Shown: positions 25,235-33,918 of the stretch, one piece after another | Numbering within the stretch: the first letter of the stretch is position 1 | Layout: every line of letters begins with the position of its first letter | Source: Polaribacter cellanae | GTDB lineage: Bacteria > Bacteroidota > Bacteroidia > Flavobacteriales > Flavobacteriaceae | Direction: 5' to 3' | NCBI RefSeq assembly: GCF_017569185.1 | Contig: NZ_CP071869.1 | Coordinates: forward strand, 372,001-436,000 | DNA length: 64,000 bases | Program-made: the position numbers and the translations under genes | The notes under the pieces: model-generated | The model's input: the letters and a program-made list of their open reading frames with translations, nothing else | The model's database searches: none | Told to the model about the DNA's origin: nothing

Positions 25235-28027
25235 TTAAAACATTAATTTTTCTGTTAAATATTTACTAGTATAAGATTCTTTATTTCTCGCTAATGCTTC
25301 TGGAGTTCCTTGGAAAATTAGTTTTCCACCATTTTTTCCTCCTTCCAATCCTAAATCAATAATATAATCTGCACATTTTATAAGTTCTATGTTATGCTCA
25401 ATAACAATTATAGAGTGTCCTCTATCTATTAAAGCATTAAAAGAGCGTAATAATTTTTTAATATCATGAAAATGTAAGCCTGTTGTGGGTTCATCAAAAA
25501 TAAATAAGGCTTTGTCTTTTGTGTTTCCTTTTACTAAAAACGATGCTAATTTTATTCTTTGTGCTTCTCCACCAGAAAGTGTGGACGAAGATTGCCCTAA
25601 TTGCACATACCCCAAACCAACATCTTGTAAAGGTTTTAGCTTTTGTGCAATTTTTGTGACTAAGTTTTCAGAGAAAAAAGCGACAGCATCATCAATCGTT
25701 AAATTTAAAATATCGTCTATATTTTTTCCTTGAAAATTGACTTCTAACACTTCTTTTTTAAAACGTTTTCCATTACAAGCATCACACTCCAAATGCACAT
25801 CTGCCATAAATTGCATTTCAATGGTAACTTCTCCTTCGCCTTTACAAACTTCACAACGACCACCTTCAACATTAAAAGAAAAATGTTTGGGTTTGTAGTT
25901 TCTTATTTTCGATAATTTCTGATTTGAAAACAATGCACGAATATCATCATACGCCTTAATATACGTTACAGGATTCGAGCGAGAAGAACGCCCAATAGGA
26001 TTTTGGTCGATAAATTCTACATGTTTTAAATTTTCGAAACTTCCTTTTATATCTGTATGCTGACCAATTTTTTCTCCATAACCAATCAGTTTTTTCTGCA
26101 TAGTTGGGTACAAAATACTTTTTACCAACGTACTTTTTCCTGAACCAGAAACTCCTGTAATAACCGATAAACAATTCAGTGGAAAAGTAACATCTATATT
26201 TTTTAAATTGTGTTCTCTTGCACCAATTATTTGAATATTATTTTTTGATGTTCTACGTTTTGTAGGTACTTCAATTCGTAAATCGTTATTTAGATATTGC
26301 GCAGTTAAAGAATCGGATTTTAAAATTTCTTTAAATGTTCCTTCTGCAACTACATTTCCTCCAAAAGTTCCTGCTTCTGGGCCAATATCTATAATATAAT
26401 CGGCCTCTTTCATAATATCTTCATCATGCTCAACCACTACAACTGTGTTGCCTAAGTCACGCAAGTCTTTTAAAACGCCAATCAATCTTTCTGTGTCTTT
26501 TGGATGCAAACCAATACTTGGTTCGTCTAAAATATACATGGAACCCACCAAGGAACTTCCCAACGAAGTTGCCAAATTTATACGCTGACTTTCGCCACCA
26601 GAAAGTGTGTTGGAAGTTCTGTTGAGGGTTAAATAATTCAACCCAACATTGGTTAAAAATTGCAAACGATTGTTAATTTCGGTTAACAAACGTTTTCCAA
26701 TTTTCTCTTCATATTTGTCTAATTTTAAATTTTTGAAAAAAATAGATAATTCATCTAAAGGAAGCGTTACTAAGTCGGAAATTGTTTTTTCGTTTATTTT
26801 TACATAATTTGCTTCTTTTCGCAAACGTTTGCCATTACAGGTCGTACATTTTGTTTTTCCTCGATAACGAGACAACATTACACGATTCTGAATTTTATAA
26901 CTTTTTTCTTCTAAAGTTGTAAAAAAGTGATGAATTCCATTAAAACTTTTATTCCCATTCCAAACCAATTCTTGTTGTTTTTCAGTCAACTCGAACCAAG
27001 GTTTGTGAATTGGGATATCAAATTTATAGGCAACATCAATTAAATCTTCTTTATAATGAATGTAAGAAGGGGTTTTAAAAGGGAAAATGGCGTCTTCCAT
27101 AATAGATAAACCTGTGTTGGGAATTACCAAATCTTCGTCAATTCCAATAACATTTCCATAACCTTCGCAAGTTGGGCAAGCGCCATAAGGATTGTTAAAA
27201 CTGAATAAATGTGTGTTTGGTTCTAAGAAAGTCATTCCATCCAAATCAAACTGATTGCTAAATTCAGCTACTTTATTATCTGCTAAATTTTCTATAAAAC
27301 AAATTCCTTTTCCCTCGAAAAAAGCAGTCTGAATTGCATCTGCCAATCTGTTGTAAAAATCCTCATCATCTTTGGTTACAATTCTATCAACTACTAAAAA
27401 TAAGGGTTCATTTCTATAGTCTTTCTGAGGAAAATCGGCAATTCTATGTACTTTATCGTTCCATTTTAAACGCGCATATCCTTGTTGTTCTAAAACTTGT
27501 AAAACGGTTTTTAAATCTCGATCTTTAGTAATTGCAATGGGAGCTAATAATAAAAGCTTCGTTTTATCGTCGAATTTCTTTACAAAATTAACAACGTCGG
27601 AAACCGTATCTTTTTTTACTTCTTTTCCTGAAATAGGAGAGAAGGTTTTCCCAATTCTGGCATATAATAATTTTATATAATCGTAAATTTCTGTTGATGT
27701 TCCAACTGTAGAGCGTGGATTTGTAGAGTTTACTTTCTGCTCAATCGCAATTGCAGGCGCAATTCCTTTGATATAATCTACTTTTGGTTTGTGTAATTTA
27801 CCTAAAAACTGACGTGCATAAGAACTCAAACTTTCCACATAACGTCTTTGCCCCTCTGCATACAACGTGTCAAAAGCCAAAGAAGATTTTCCAGAACCAG
27901 AAAGTCCAGTAATTACCACCAATTTATTTCTGGGGATAACAACATCTATATTCTTTAAATTGTGGAGTTTAGCTCCTTTTATGATTATGTTTTCTTTAGG
28001 ATTTACTTTGGAAATATCTTTTATCAT
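25235..28027 (-). CDS. uvrA: Excinuclease ABC subunit A
   Basis: DNA-damage sensor of nucleotide excision repair, a dimeric ABC-type ATPase of 930 residues. Both nucleotide-binding sites are present: Walker [10 protein letters not shown] (41-49) and a second GVSGSGKST; both signature regions are [14 protein letters not shown] and [17 protein letters not shown]. The central zinc module [10 protein letters not shown]...CDACNGKRF is complete, and the other half-finger [12 protein letters not shown] is present. The first zinc finger keeps only [10 protein letters not shown]; the preceding CxxC of E. coli UvrA is replaced by FSNQF. It is divergent from the ECF sigma gene; uvrB and uvrC are outside the window. 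Confidence 0.97.
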   Translation of the reverse strand: MIKDISKVNPKENIIIKGAKLHNLKNIDVVIPRNKLVVITGLSGSGKSSLAFDTLYAEGQRRYVESLSSYARQFLGKLHKPKVDYIKGIAPAIAIEQKVNSTNPRSTVGTSTEIYDYIKLLYARIGKTFSPISGKEVKKDTVSDVVNFVKKFDDKTKLLLLAPIAITKDRDLKTVLQVLEQQGYARLKWNDKVHRIADFPQKDYRNEPLFLVVDRIVTKDDEDFYNRLADAIQTAFFEGKGICFIENLADNKVAEFSNQFDLDGMTFLEPNTHLFSFNNPYGACPTCEGYGNVIGIDEDLVIPNTGLSIMEDAIFPFKTPSYIHYKEDLIDVAYKFDIPIHKPWFELTEKQQELVWNGNKSFNGIHHFFTTLEEKSYKIQNRVMLSRYRGKTKCTTCNGKRLRKEANYVKINEKTISDLVTLPLDELSIFFKNLKLDKYEEKIGKRLLTEINNRLQFLTNVGLNYLTLNRTSNTLSGGESQRINLATSLGSSLVGSMYILDEPSIGLHPKDTERLIGVLKDLRDLGNTVVVVEHDEDIMKEADYIIDIGPEAGTFGGNVVAEGTFKEILKSDSLTAQYLNNDLRIEVPTKRRTSKNNIQIIGAREHNLKNIDVTFPLNCLSVITGVSGSGKSTLVKSILYPTMQKKLIGYGEKIGQHTDIKGSFENLKHVEFIDQNPIGRSSRSNPVTYIKAYDDIRALFSNQKLSKIRNYKPKHFSFNVEGGRCEVCKGEGEVTIEMQFMADVHLECDACNGKRFKKEVLEVNFQGKNIDDILNLTIDDAVAFFSENLVTKIAQKLKPLQDVGLGYVQLGQSSSTLSGGEAQRIKLASFLVKGNTKDKALFIFDEPTTGLHFHDIKKLLRSFNALIDRGHSIIVIEHNIELIKCADYIIDLGLEGGKNGGKLIFQGTPEALARNKESYTSKYLTEKLMF

Positions 28028-28242
28028 TTAGCGGGAAATATGAACGATAAATTTACCAAAAAATTGCCTTTTTTTAGTGAATTTATACTTTTTTTAAGAA
28101 AAGTTTGTTGGATTGAAAAATAATATTCATATTTGTTATTCATAAACCACACAAAATTAGACGTATATAGTATAAAAATTACTTTAAAATTATTAACTAA
28201 ATAATAACAGGAAAAGCCTTTTCGCTTTTCTACAAAGTAATT

Positions 28243-28830
28243 ATGATACGTGTAAACAAAATTTCAGACAGTATTTTAGTAAGCGACTATATTAATGGTA
28301 GTGAGGCTTCTTTATCGATTTTAATCAATAGGCATCAACAGCGTTTGTTTAGCTTTATTTATAGTAAAGTGCAAAGTAAAGATGTTACAGAAGATATTTT
28401 TCAGGATACTTTTATAAAGGTAATTCGAACTTTAAAAAAAGGAAAATATAATGAAGAAGGAAAATTTTTACCTTGGGTGATGCGAATTGCGCATAATTTG
28501 GTAATCGATTATTTTAGAAAGAATAATAGAATGCCAAATTTTAAAAATACAGATGAATTTGATATTTTTTCTGTTTTAGGAGATGGAAGCTTAAATGCGG
28601 AAAAACAATTGATACAAGAACAAATTTACAGTGATGTTCGAGAGTTAATTAACGAACTTCCAGACGAACAAAAAGAAGTTTTGTTAATGCGTATGTATAA
28701 AGACATGAGTTTTAAAGAAATTAGCGAAAACACTGGTGTTAGCATTAATACAGCTTTGGGTAGAATGCGTTATGCGTTAATAAATATGCGTAAATTAATA
28801 GAAAAACATAAAATTATTTTGGTAAATTAA
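28243..28830 (+). CDS. ECF-type RNA polymerase sigma factor
   Basis: Group IV sigma-70 factor, 195 residues. Region 2 covers residues about 22-95 (SLSILINRHQQRLFSFIYSK, DVTEDIFQDTFIKVIRTLKKG, FLPWVMRIAHNLVIDYFRK) and region 4 covers about 130-185 (LPDEQKEVLLMRMYKDMSFKEISENTGVSINTALGRM). There is no adjacent anti-sigma gene; the next frame is a 46-residue small ORF. It is divergent from uvrA, and an A/T-rich gap of 212 bases holds the promoter of both. Target genes cannot be deduced. Confidence 0.94.
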   Translation: MIRVNKISDSILVSDYINGSEASLSILINRHQQRLFSFIYSKVQSKDVTEDIFQDTFIKVIRTLKKGKYNEEGKFLPWVMRIAHNLVIDYFRKNNRMPNFKNTDEFDIFSVLGDGSLNAEKQLIQEQIYSDVRELINELPDEQKEVLLMRMYKDMSFKEISENTGVSINTALGRMRYALINMRKLIEKHKIILVN

Positions 28831-28890
28831 TAATAATTGTAAAATTGTTGCGTTAACTGTTTATAACCAATAAATTAAATAGCTTATACG

Positions 28891-29031
28891 ATGCAACTTT
28901 ACTCCAAAAAGTCGTCTAATTTACAGATGCAACCGAAAAAAGAAACAGTTCAATTTTTGATTGATTTTTCCAAATCGCTAACTATTGTAAAAACCAAATC
29001 AAAAAATTTCATTGAATTGAATTTGAATTAA
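28891..29031 (+). CDS. 46-residue small protein downstream of the ECF sigma gene
   Basis: Short open frame with product MQLYSKKSSNLQMQPKKETV..., 60 bases after the sigma factor stop and before a clear hairpin terminator, so it shares the sigma transcript. The sequence is basic and contains the pattern QPKKETVQFLIDFSKSL, which I remember as a recurring small flavobacterial protein, but I cannot name it. No signal peptide or membrane helix. It could be a peptide modulator of the sigma factor, which is speculation from position alone. Confidence 0.55.
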   Translation: MQLYSKKSSNLQMQPKKETVQFLIDFSKSLTIVKTKSKNFIELNLN

Positions 29032-29036
29032 GAGTG

Positions 29037-29069
29037 GAAAAAGCTTCAACGAATGTTGAGGCTTTTTTT
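29037..29069 (+). terminator. Terminator of the ECF sigma transcript
   Basis: GGAAAAAGCTTCAAC and GTTGAGGCTTTTTTT pair around GAAT, with one G-T pair, and the right arm runs into T. It directly follows the 46-residue ORF. Confidence 0.75.
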
Positions 29070-29330
29070 ATGAAACCTCTTTTAATTTCCACAAAGGGGA
29101 AAAACACTCTTCTCTTAAAACTTTTGCTAACTTTTCCGTGAAATTCGTGTTTTAGCTTTTTTATAAACAAAAGAAAAGCTCTGTGAACTTCTGTGCCTTC
29201 TCTGTGAATCTTTGTGTAATAACCTTTTTATCCGTGCAAATCTGTGAAATCTGTGTCTTTTAATTTTTTATCACGTTGTAAATCTCTACGTAACTCTATT
29301 AAAAACTCTGAGAATCTCTGTGTAACAACA
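29070..29330. repeat. Degenerate TGTGAA-type repeats in the gap before nth
   Basis: The gap contains many imperfect copies of (T)CTGTGAA(C/T)CTTTGTG-like words: CTCTGTGAACTTCTGTGCC, CTCTGTGAATCTTTGTGT, TCCGTGCAAATCTGTG, AATCTGTGTC, CTCTGTGTAAC. No ORF, no stem-loop. Similar low-information repeats occur in other spacers of the window. Confidence 0.7.
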
Positions 29331-29981
29331 CTATTTTTTATAATAAGCATCCAAAACAGACTTTCTACCAATCGTTTTCGTGATAATATCTTTCTCTAAA
29401 TCCCAACCTCTGGCAGGAGAATACTCGCGTCCATACCAAATAATTTGTAAATGTAAATCGTTCCATAATTCTCTTGGAAATAAACGTTTTGCATCTTTTT
29501 CGGTTTGCGCCACACTTTTTCCGTTCGATAAATTCCAACGATACATTAATCTTAAAATATGAGTATCTACAGGAAAAGCAGGCACTCCAAAAGCCTGGCT
29601 CATAACAACACTCGCAGTTTTATGACCAACTGCTGGTAATTCTTCTAAACCATCAAAAGATTGTGGAACTTCGCCATTGTATTTTTCGATTAATATTTTA
29701 GATAAACCATAAATACCTTTCGATTTCATTGGCGATAAACCACAAGGACGAATAATTTCCTTAATTTCTTCTACAGATAGTTGCACCATATCAAAAGGAT
29801 TATCTGCTTTTGCAAACAATAAAGGCGTAATTTTATTTACACGAACATCTGTACATTGTGCTGATAATAAAACAGCTACCAATAATGTATAAGGATCTTT
29901 ATGATCTAAAGGAATTGGTATTTCTGGGTAAAATGTTTGTAATGTATCGATTACAAATTGTACTTTTTCTTGTTTATTCAT
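29331..29981 (-). CDS. nth: Endonuclease III (base-excision repair glycosylase/lyase), Fe-S cysteines absent
   Basis: Removes oxidised pyrimidines and cleaves the abasic site. The 216-residue protein has the HhH-GPD fold: HhH motif LPAVGHKTASVV with the catalytic Lys121 and Asp139 in VDTHILRL. AQCTDVRVNKITP near 41-53 is also conserved. In E. coli Nth the C-terminus carries CX6CX2CX5C for a [4Fe-4S] cluster; here the equivalent stretch reads YGREYSPARGWDLEKDI with no cysteine at all. The rest is of normal length. The enzyme is probably active without the cluster, and this looks like a natural variant of the family. Convergent with nothing; bcp is divergent upstream. Confidence 0.95.
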   Translation of the reverse strand: MNKQEKVQFVIDTLQTFYPEIPIPLDHKDPYTLLVAVLLSAQCTDVRVNKITPLLFAKADNPFDMVQLSVEEIKEIIRPCGLSPMKSKGIYGLSKILIEKYNGEVPQSFDGLEELPAVGHKTASVVMSQAFGVPAFPVDTHILRLMYRWNLSNGKSVAQTEKDAKRLFPRELWNDLHLQIIWYGREYSPARGWDLEKDIITKTIGRKSVLDAYYKK

Positions 29982-30088
29982 TCTTCTGAGAATTCAAGAT
30001 TTAATATTTGAAATTCAAAGTTACAGCAACAAAAATAAATTTCAGTAAAATTTAAGATTAGTTTTAAAAGAACTCCTTTTAAACTTCG

Positions 30089-30096
30089 TATTTTTG
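30089..30096 (+). promoter_or_regulatory. Likely -7 promoter box of bcp
   Basis: TATTTTTG matches TAnnTTTG and lies 21 bases before the ATG at 30118; a weak TTTT -33 is at about 30062-30065. Confidence 0.45.
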
Positions 30097-30117
30097 AAAG
30101 AACTAATTAAAAATAAT

Positions 30118-30570
30118 ATGACAACATTAAAAATAGGAGATAAGGCTCCACAATTTGAAGCAAAAGACAATGCAGGAAATACCGTTAAATTATCTGATTA
30201 TGCAGGTAAGAAATTAGTTTTGTTCTTTTACCCGAAAGCAAGTACACCAGGTTGTACAAACGAAGCGTGTGATTTACGAGACAATTATCAATCTTTTTTG
30301 GCAAAAGGATATGACGTTTTGGGTGCAAGTGCAGATTCTGCAAAAAGACAACAAAATTGGATTAATAAACACGATTTACCTTTTCCGCTTTTAGCTGATG
30401 AAGACAAAGCTGTAATTGAAGCTTTTGGAGTTTGGGGGCCGAAGAAATTTATGGGAAAAGAATATGATGGAATTCACAGAACTACTTTTGTTATCGACGA
30501 AAATGGAGTAATAGAAGATATTATATCAAAAGTAAAAACAAAAGCACATGCAGCGCAAATTTTGGGTTAG
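30118..30570 (+). CDS. bcp: Thioredoxin-dependent thiol peroxidase (Bcp/PrxQ)
   Basis: Reduces hydrogen peroxide and alkyl hydroperoxides in the cytoplasm. 150 residues from the ATG at 30118 (MTTLKIGDKAPQFEAKDN). An upstream in-frame TTG at 30094 overlaps the promoter box and is not preferred. The peroxidatic Cys46 and resolving Cys51 are in STPGCTNEACDLRD, the usual PrxQ C-X4-C. KQQNWINKHDLPFPLLAD and HRTTFVIDENGVI are conserved later. A ParDE cassette follows directly. Confidence 0.96.
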   Translation: MTTLKIGDKAPQFEAKDNAGNTVKLSDYAGKKLVLFFYPKASTPGCTNEACDLRDNYQSFLAKGYDVLGASADSAKRQQNWINKHDLPFPLLADEDKAVIEAFGVWGPKKFMGKEYDGIHRTTFVIDENGVIEDIISKVKTKAHAAQILG

Positions 30571-30618
30571 GCAACAATTAAACCCTGTTGTGTGCAATTT
30601 GCACAAAATTTTATCATA

Positions 30619-30640
30619 ATACCAATTTTTGGTATATTTG
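30619..30640 (+). promoter_or_regulatory. parDE operator palindrome overlapping the -7 box
   Basis: ATACCAA-TTT-TTGGTAT at 30619-30635 is a perfect seven-base inverted repeat. Its right arm overlaps TATATTTG (30633-30640), a TAnnTTTG box. The parD ATG follows 15 bases later at 30655. Binding of the ParD dimer here would block transcription, as is known for other RHH antitoxins; that is inferred. Confidence 0.65.
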
Positions 30641-30654
30641 AAAAAATATGTCAA

Positions 30655-30906
30655 ATGAACAAAAACACATCAATATCACTCGGAAACTATTTTGACCAAT
30701 TCGTTCAAAGCCGAATAAGTGAAGGAAGATTTAAAAACGTTAGTGAGGTCATACGCGCTGGACTAAGGCTTTTAGAGGAAGAAGAAAGTAAAGTGATTGC
30801 CTTAAAAAACGCAATACAAGAAGGAATTGACAGCGGAACTGCTCACGATTTTGACCCCAAAAAACATTTGGAATCTTTAAAAGCGAAAAAGCGCTCGAAT
30901 GGCTGA
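30655..30906 (+). CDS. parD: ParD-family antitoxin (ribbon-helix-helix)
   Basis: Antitoxin of 83 residues from the ATG at 30655. The N-terminal ribbon-helix-helix region is NTSISLGNYFDQFVQSRISEGRFKNVSEVIRAGLRLLEEEE, the pattern of ParD/CopG. The C-terminal part, which would wrap around the toxin, is charged and ends KKHLESLKAKKRSNG. A frame extension to a TTG at 30592 is not needed. The parE start lies eight bases before the parD stop, a typical translationally coupled TA pair. It likely represses its own promoter through the palindrome just upstream. Confidence 0.9.
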   Translation: MNKNTSISLGNYFDQFVQSRISEGRFKNVSEVIRAGLRLLEEEESKVIALKNAIQEGIDSGTAHDFDPKKHLESLKAKKRSNG

Positions 30907-31198
30907 ATATAAACTGACCAACAAAGCTGTCGAGGATTTATCTAAGATTTGGGACTATATATTTGAAGTCTGGTCTGAAAAACAAGCTGACAAATATTAC
31001 GATGGACTGATTTCTAACTGTGAAGAAATCGCAGAAAATCCAGAGTTGGGAAAAAACTATAAAGAAATATCAAAGCAACTTCTCGGAGTGAAAGCAAATC
31101 GGTACATAATATTCTACAGAACATTGGAAAAAAATTATGTTGAAATAACGAGGATATTGCACGAACGAATGGATTTAAAGGAAAGAATAACCGAATAA
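30899..31198 (+). CDS. parE: RelE/ParE-family toxin
   Basis: Toxin of 99 residues overlapping parD. Typical ParE features are MAEYKLTNKAVEDLSKIWDYIFEVWSEKQADKYYDGL, the internal NPELGKNYKEISKQLLGVKANRYIIFYR and the terminal VEITRILHERMDLKERI. ParE toxins poison DNA gyrase in classic systems; related family members cleave mRNA, so the target is not proven. Inserted between two housekeeping genes and surrounded by inverted repeats, it has the look of a horizontally acquired module. Confidence 0.92.
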   Translation: MAEYKLTNKAVEDLSKIWDYIFEVWSEKQADKYYDGLISNCEEIAENPELGKNYKEISKQLLGVKANRYIIFYRTLEKNYVEITRILHERMDLKERITE

Positions 31199-31215
31199 AA
31201 ACTGCACACAACAAT

Positions 31216-31323
31216 GGTTATAAGTAATTGCTTGTTCTCGCCTATTTTGGAAATTTCTGCGGAATTTCCAACTCGGTGTGTACTTGCAAAGTTAAGTGCT
31301 AACCCACGCAACTACTTATAGAC
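31216..31323. repeat. Long imperfect palindrome (attC-like stem-loop) after parE
   Basis: GGTTATAAGTAATTGC (31216-31231) matches the complement of GCAACTACTTATAGAC (31308-31323) at 13 of 16 positions. Inside, TTGGAAATT (31247-31255) and AATTTCCAA (31263-31271) form a perfect nine-base stem with a seven-base loop. The spacing resembles attC or other cassette-associated palindromes, but I cannot place it in a named family. Confidence 0.6.
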
Positions 31324-31410
31324 GTTACCGCTAAATTCCGAATTTTATCAATTTTGGAGTACTTTTAGTATTGGTTATTTCAAATAATTCTCTTTTATGA
31401 GATTTTAAGG

Positions 31411-31457
31411 AGCTTTCTGTAATATTTAATTTTACAGAAAGTTCTTTTTCTTTTTAT
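31411..31457 (+). terminator. Hairpin with T-rich tail downstream of the ParDE cassette
   Basis: AGCTTTCTGTAA (31411-31422) pairs with TTACAGAAAGTT (31432-31443), 12 pairs with one G-T, then CTTTTTCTTTTT. It sits just after the palindrome and before the stop of the convergent receptor gene. Confidence 0.6.
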
Positions 31458-31458
31458 A

Positions 31459-33912
31459 CTAAAACGTCATACTAAGTTTAAAGTTTAAAACTCTACCTGT
31501 CATAAAATTTGGGATTCCAAACTGCGTTTTAGAATACACATCTCTCACCCAAGTGTTGGTAATCGCATTCTGAATATCGAACATATTAAAAAGCTCTAAA
31601 CCCGCTGTTAGTTCTTTAAATTTTGATAAAAAACCTGTTTGGTATTGTTTGTTTGCATCTGCAAAAACATAAGAAACACCTAAATCTGCTCTTTTGTAAT
31701 CTCGCAAACGTTCTTGAAATTGATAAACATCGGAATAAGCAGGTGCTCCACCAGGAACTCCTGTATTGTAAACCAAGTTTAAATATGCTTTTAAATTCGG
31801 TAGGTTTGGCACATAATCTTGGAACAAAATTCCGAATTTTATACGTTGGTCAGAAGGTCTAGAAATATCTCCTCTGTTATCTATATTTTCTTCGGTTTTT
31901 AAATACCCTAAACTTACCCAACTTTCGTTTCCTGGAACAAATTCGCCATTTAAACGAACATCTAAACCATGTGCATAAGCAGTTGTAACATTGTCTGCTC
32001 TATAACGAATTCTAACATTATCTACAGAGTATGCATTTACATCTGTTAAATCTTTAAAGTACAATTCTGTTGTAAGTTTAAAAGGTCTTTCCCATAAATC
32101 GAAACTATAATCCATTCCTGCTACTAAATGTATCGATTTTTGAGCTTTAACATTTACATTAATCTTTCCATTAAATTTTTTTAATTCTCTGTAAGAAGGT
32201 GGTTGCGAATACCAGCCACCAGAAAAATGAAACAACATATCTCTAGCCCAATTTGGTTTTATTGCAAATTGTGCTCTTGGACTAATAATAAGCTGACTTT
32301 TAGAGGTGTTTCCGTTTGAAGAAACCGTCCAATTTTGTGCTCTAATCCCGAAATTGTACCAAACTTCGTTGTCGTTCCAAAAACGACGTTCGTTAAATTG
32401 AACAAACCCTGAAATACGATTAATTTGTACTTTATTATCTTCTCTAATATTCTGAAAAGGAATTATTGGACCTTCAAAAGGTTCGTAAGGTTGGTTGTTT
32501 CCAGCATGGTTTGGAGGACGCACAGAAAAACCTAAAGAATCGATTATTTCCCATTCTCTAATGCGTTCACGAACATCTTCATTTTGATATTTTACACCAA
32601 AATTCCATTGAGTTCTCTCTTTTTTATAAGTTCCTCTTATTTGCACATTGTTAATTAGTGCATCTAAATCGTTTCTTGCATGGTTTAATTGAGAACCAAT
32701 TCCTTTAGCAAAATCGACTTCTCCAAAATCCTCTGAACCAATATTGGCATTTACTTCTCCCAAATTATAGGAAGCTAAAACATCGTAATATTCTTCTTCT
32801 TGGGTGTTGTAACTAGAAACTGTTGTTCTAAAAGATAAGTTATCATTTATTTTATAATCTGCAGACAAGGCATTAAATAAGGTAAAATAATTATTTTCTT
32901 CTTTACCTTTATAAAAAACAATTAATTCTAAAGGATTTGCAACGGTTCCAAAACGAGTTCTTCTGGAAATGGGTTGATAATTGTAATTATTCAATGAAAA
33001 ATTACTCAAATAACTTAGTGTAAATTTATCTGAAAAATCATAAGAAATATAGGACTGCAAATCTGTAAAACGTGGTCTAAAATTGGTTTCAATTTGTTTG
33101 CTATTTACAAAAAGGCTGTTATCTCTATATCTAACTCCAGTAAGTATACTTAATTTATTATCTAAAAAAACACCTTCGAAAGTGGCACTTGCACCTAATA
33201 AACTTGCATTTACAGTGGTCGTAATTTCATTTGGTTTTCTGTAAGTAATATCTAATACAGAAGATAGCTTATCTCCATATTTTGCTTGAAATCCACCAGC
33301 AGAAAAATTAATGTTTTGTACCATATTCGAGTTTATAAAACTTAAACCTTCTTGTTGCCCAGAACGAATTAAAAAAGGTCTGTACACTTCAATTCCATTT
33401 ACATACACTAGGTTTTCATCGAAATTTCCACCACGAACATTGTATTGTGTACTTAACTCGTTGTTGTTATTTACACCAGGCAAAGTCATTAAAACATTTT
33501 CTACGCCAGCATTTGGACCAACGATATGCTTCGCTTTATTAACATTTATCTTTGTAATTCCTTGAGCTTCTTTTCTTCGATCTTTTACTACAACCTCTTT
33601 TAACTCTTCTGTTTTTAATGATAAAATAGGAGAGAAGCGAATTGCATTTCTGCTAGTAGCTTTAATTTTTTTGTTGAAAGTTTTATAAGAAACGTGTCTA
33701 AAAATTATGGTAATTTCTTTTTTAAACGGAATTCGAATGCTGTAATTTCCATTTTCGTCTGTAGTTGTTCCTGTATTTCCAAATTTTACAGAAACATTTT
33801 CAATGGGCTGTTTTTCCTTGTTTTTTATAGTTCCTTTTAAAATGGTTGTTTTTTGTGCAAACGCAAAATAAGGGATACAAAGAAAAAGAAATAGTATAAG
33901 GAGTTTTTTCAC
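31459..33912 (-). CDS. TonB-dependent outer-membrane receptor with carboxypeptidase-like N-terminal domain
   Basis: 817 residues. A signal peptide (MKKLLILFLFLCIPYFAFAQ) is followed by a CarboxypepD_reg-like beta-sandwich (about 24-110: LKGTIKNKEKQPIENVSVKFG, TTDENGNYSIRIPF), a TonB plug domain starting near 120 (GPNAGVENVLMTLPGVN, YNVRGGNFDENLVYVNGIEV), and a beta-barrel to the end. There is no SusC-like extension or STN domain and no SusD partner, so it is probably not a polysaccharide SusCD pair but a receptor for another substrate. The gene is on the minus strand with the M23 peptidase gene 6 bases upstream, so they form a transcript. Ligand unknown. Confidence 0.93.
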   Translation of the reverse strand: MKKLLILFLFLCIPYFAFAQKTTILKGTIKNKEKQPIENVSVKFGNTGTTTDENGNYSIRIPFKKEITIIFRHVSYKTFNKKIKATSRNAIRFSPILSLKTEELKEVVVKDRRKEAQGITKINVNKAKHIVGPNAGVENVLMTLPGVNNNNELSTQYNVRGGNFDENLVYVNGIEVYRPFLIRSGQQEGLSFINSNMVQNINFSAGGFQAKYGDKLSSVLDITYRKPNEITTTVNASLLGASATFEGVFLDNKLSILTGVRYRDNSLFVNSKQIETNFRPRFTDLQSYISYDFSDKFTLSYLSNFSLNNYNYQPISRRTRFGTVANPLELIVFYKGKEENNYFTLFNALSADYKINDNLSFRTTVSSYNTQEEEYYDVLASYNLGEVNANIGSEDFGEVDFAKGIGSQLNHARNDLDALINNVQIRGTYKKERTQWNFGVKYQNEDVRERIREWEIIDSLGFSVRPPNHAGNNQPYEPFEGPIIPFQNIREDNKVQINRISGFVQFNERRFWNDNEVWYNFGIRAQNWTVSSNGNTSKSQLIISPRAQFAIKPNWARDMLFHFSGGWYSQPPSYRELKKFNGKINVNVKAQKSIHLVAGMDYSFDLWERPFKLTTELYFKDLTDVNAYSVDNVRIRYRADNVTTAYAHGLDVRLNGEFVPGNESWVSLGYLKTEENIDNRGDISRPSDQRIKFGILFQDYVPNLPNLKAYLNLVYNTGVPGGAPAYSDVYQFQERLRDYKRADLGVSYVFADANKQYQTGFLSKFKELTAGLELFNMFDIQNAITNTWVRDVYSKTQFGIPNFMTGRVLNFKLSMTF

Positions 33913-33918
33913 GTAAAA

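Larger units (their letters stand above)
30586..31213. mobile_element. ParDE cassette bounded by inverted repeats
   Basis: TGTTGTGTGCA at 30586-30596 is the exact reverse complement of TGCACACAACA at 31203-31213. The two arms bracket only the parD-parE pair plus its operator and promoter, so the segment looks like a compact movable unit inserted between bcp and the TonB receptor gene. A long imperfect palindrome follows the right arm. No integrase or transposase is inside, so any mobility would be in trans. Confidence 0.55.

Noticed and set aside
31459..33912. SusC of a polysaccharide utilisation locus
   Set aside because: No SusD gene or glycoside hydrolases nearby, so I keep the general TonB-dependent receptor call.
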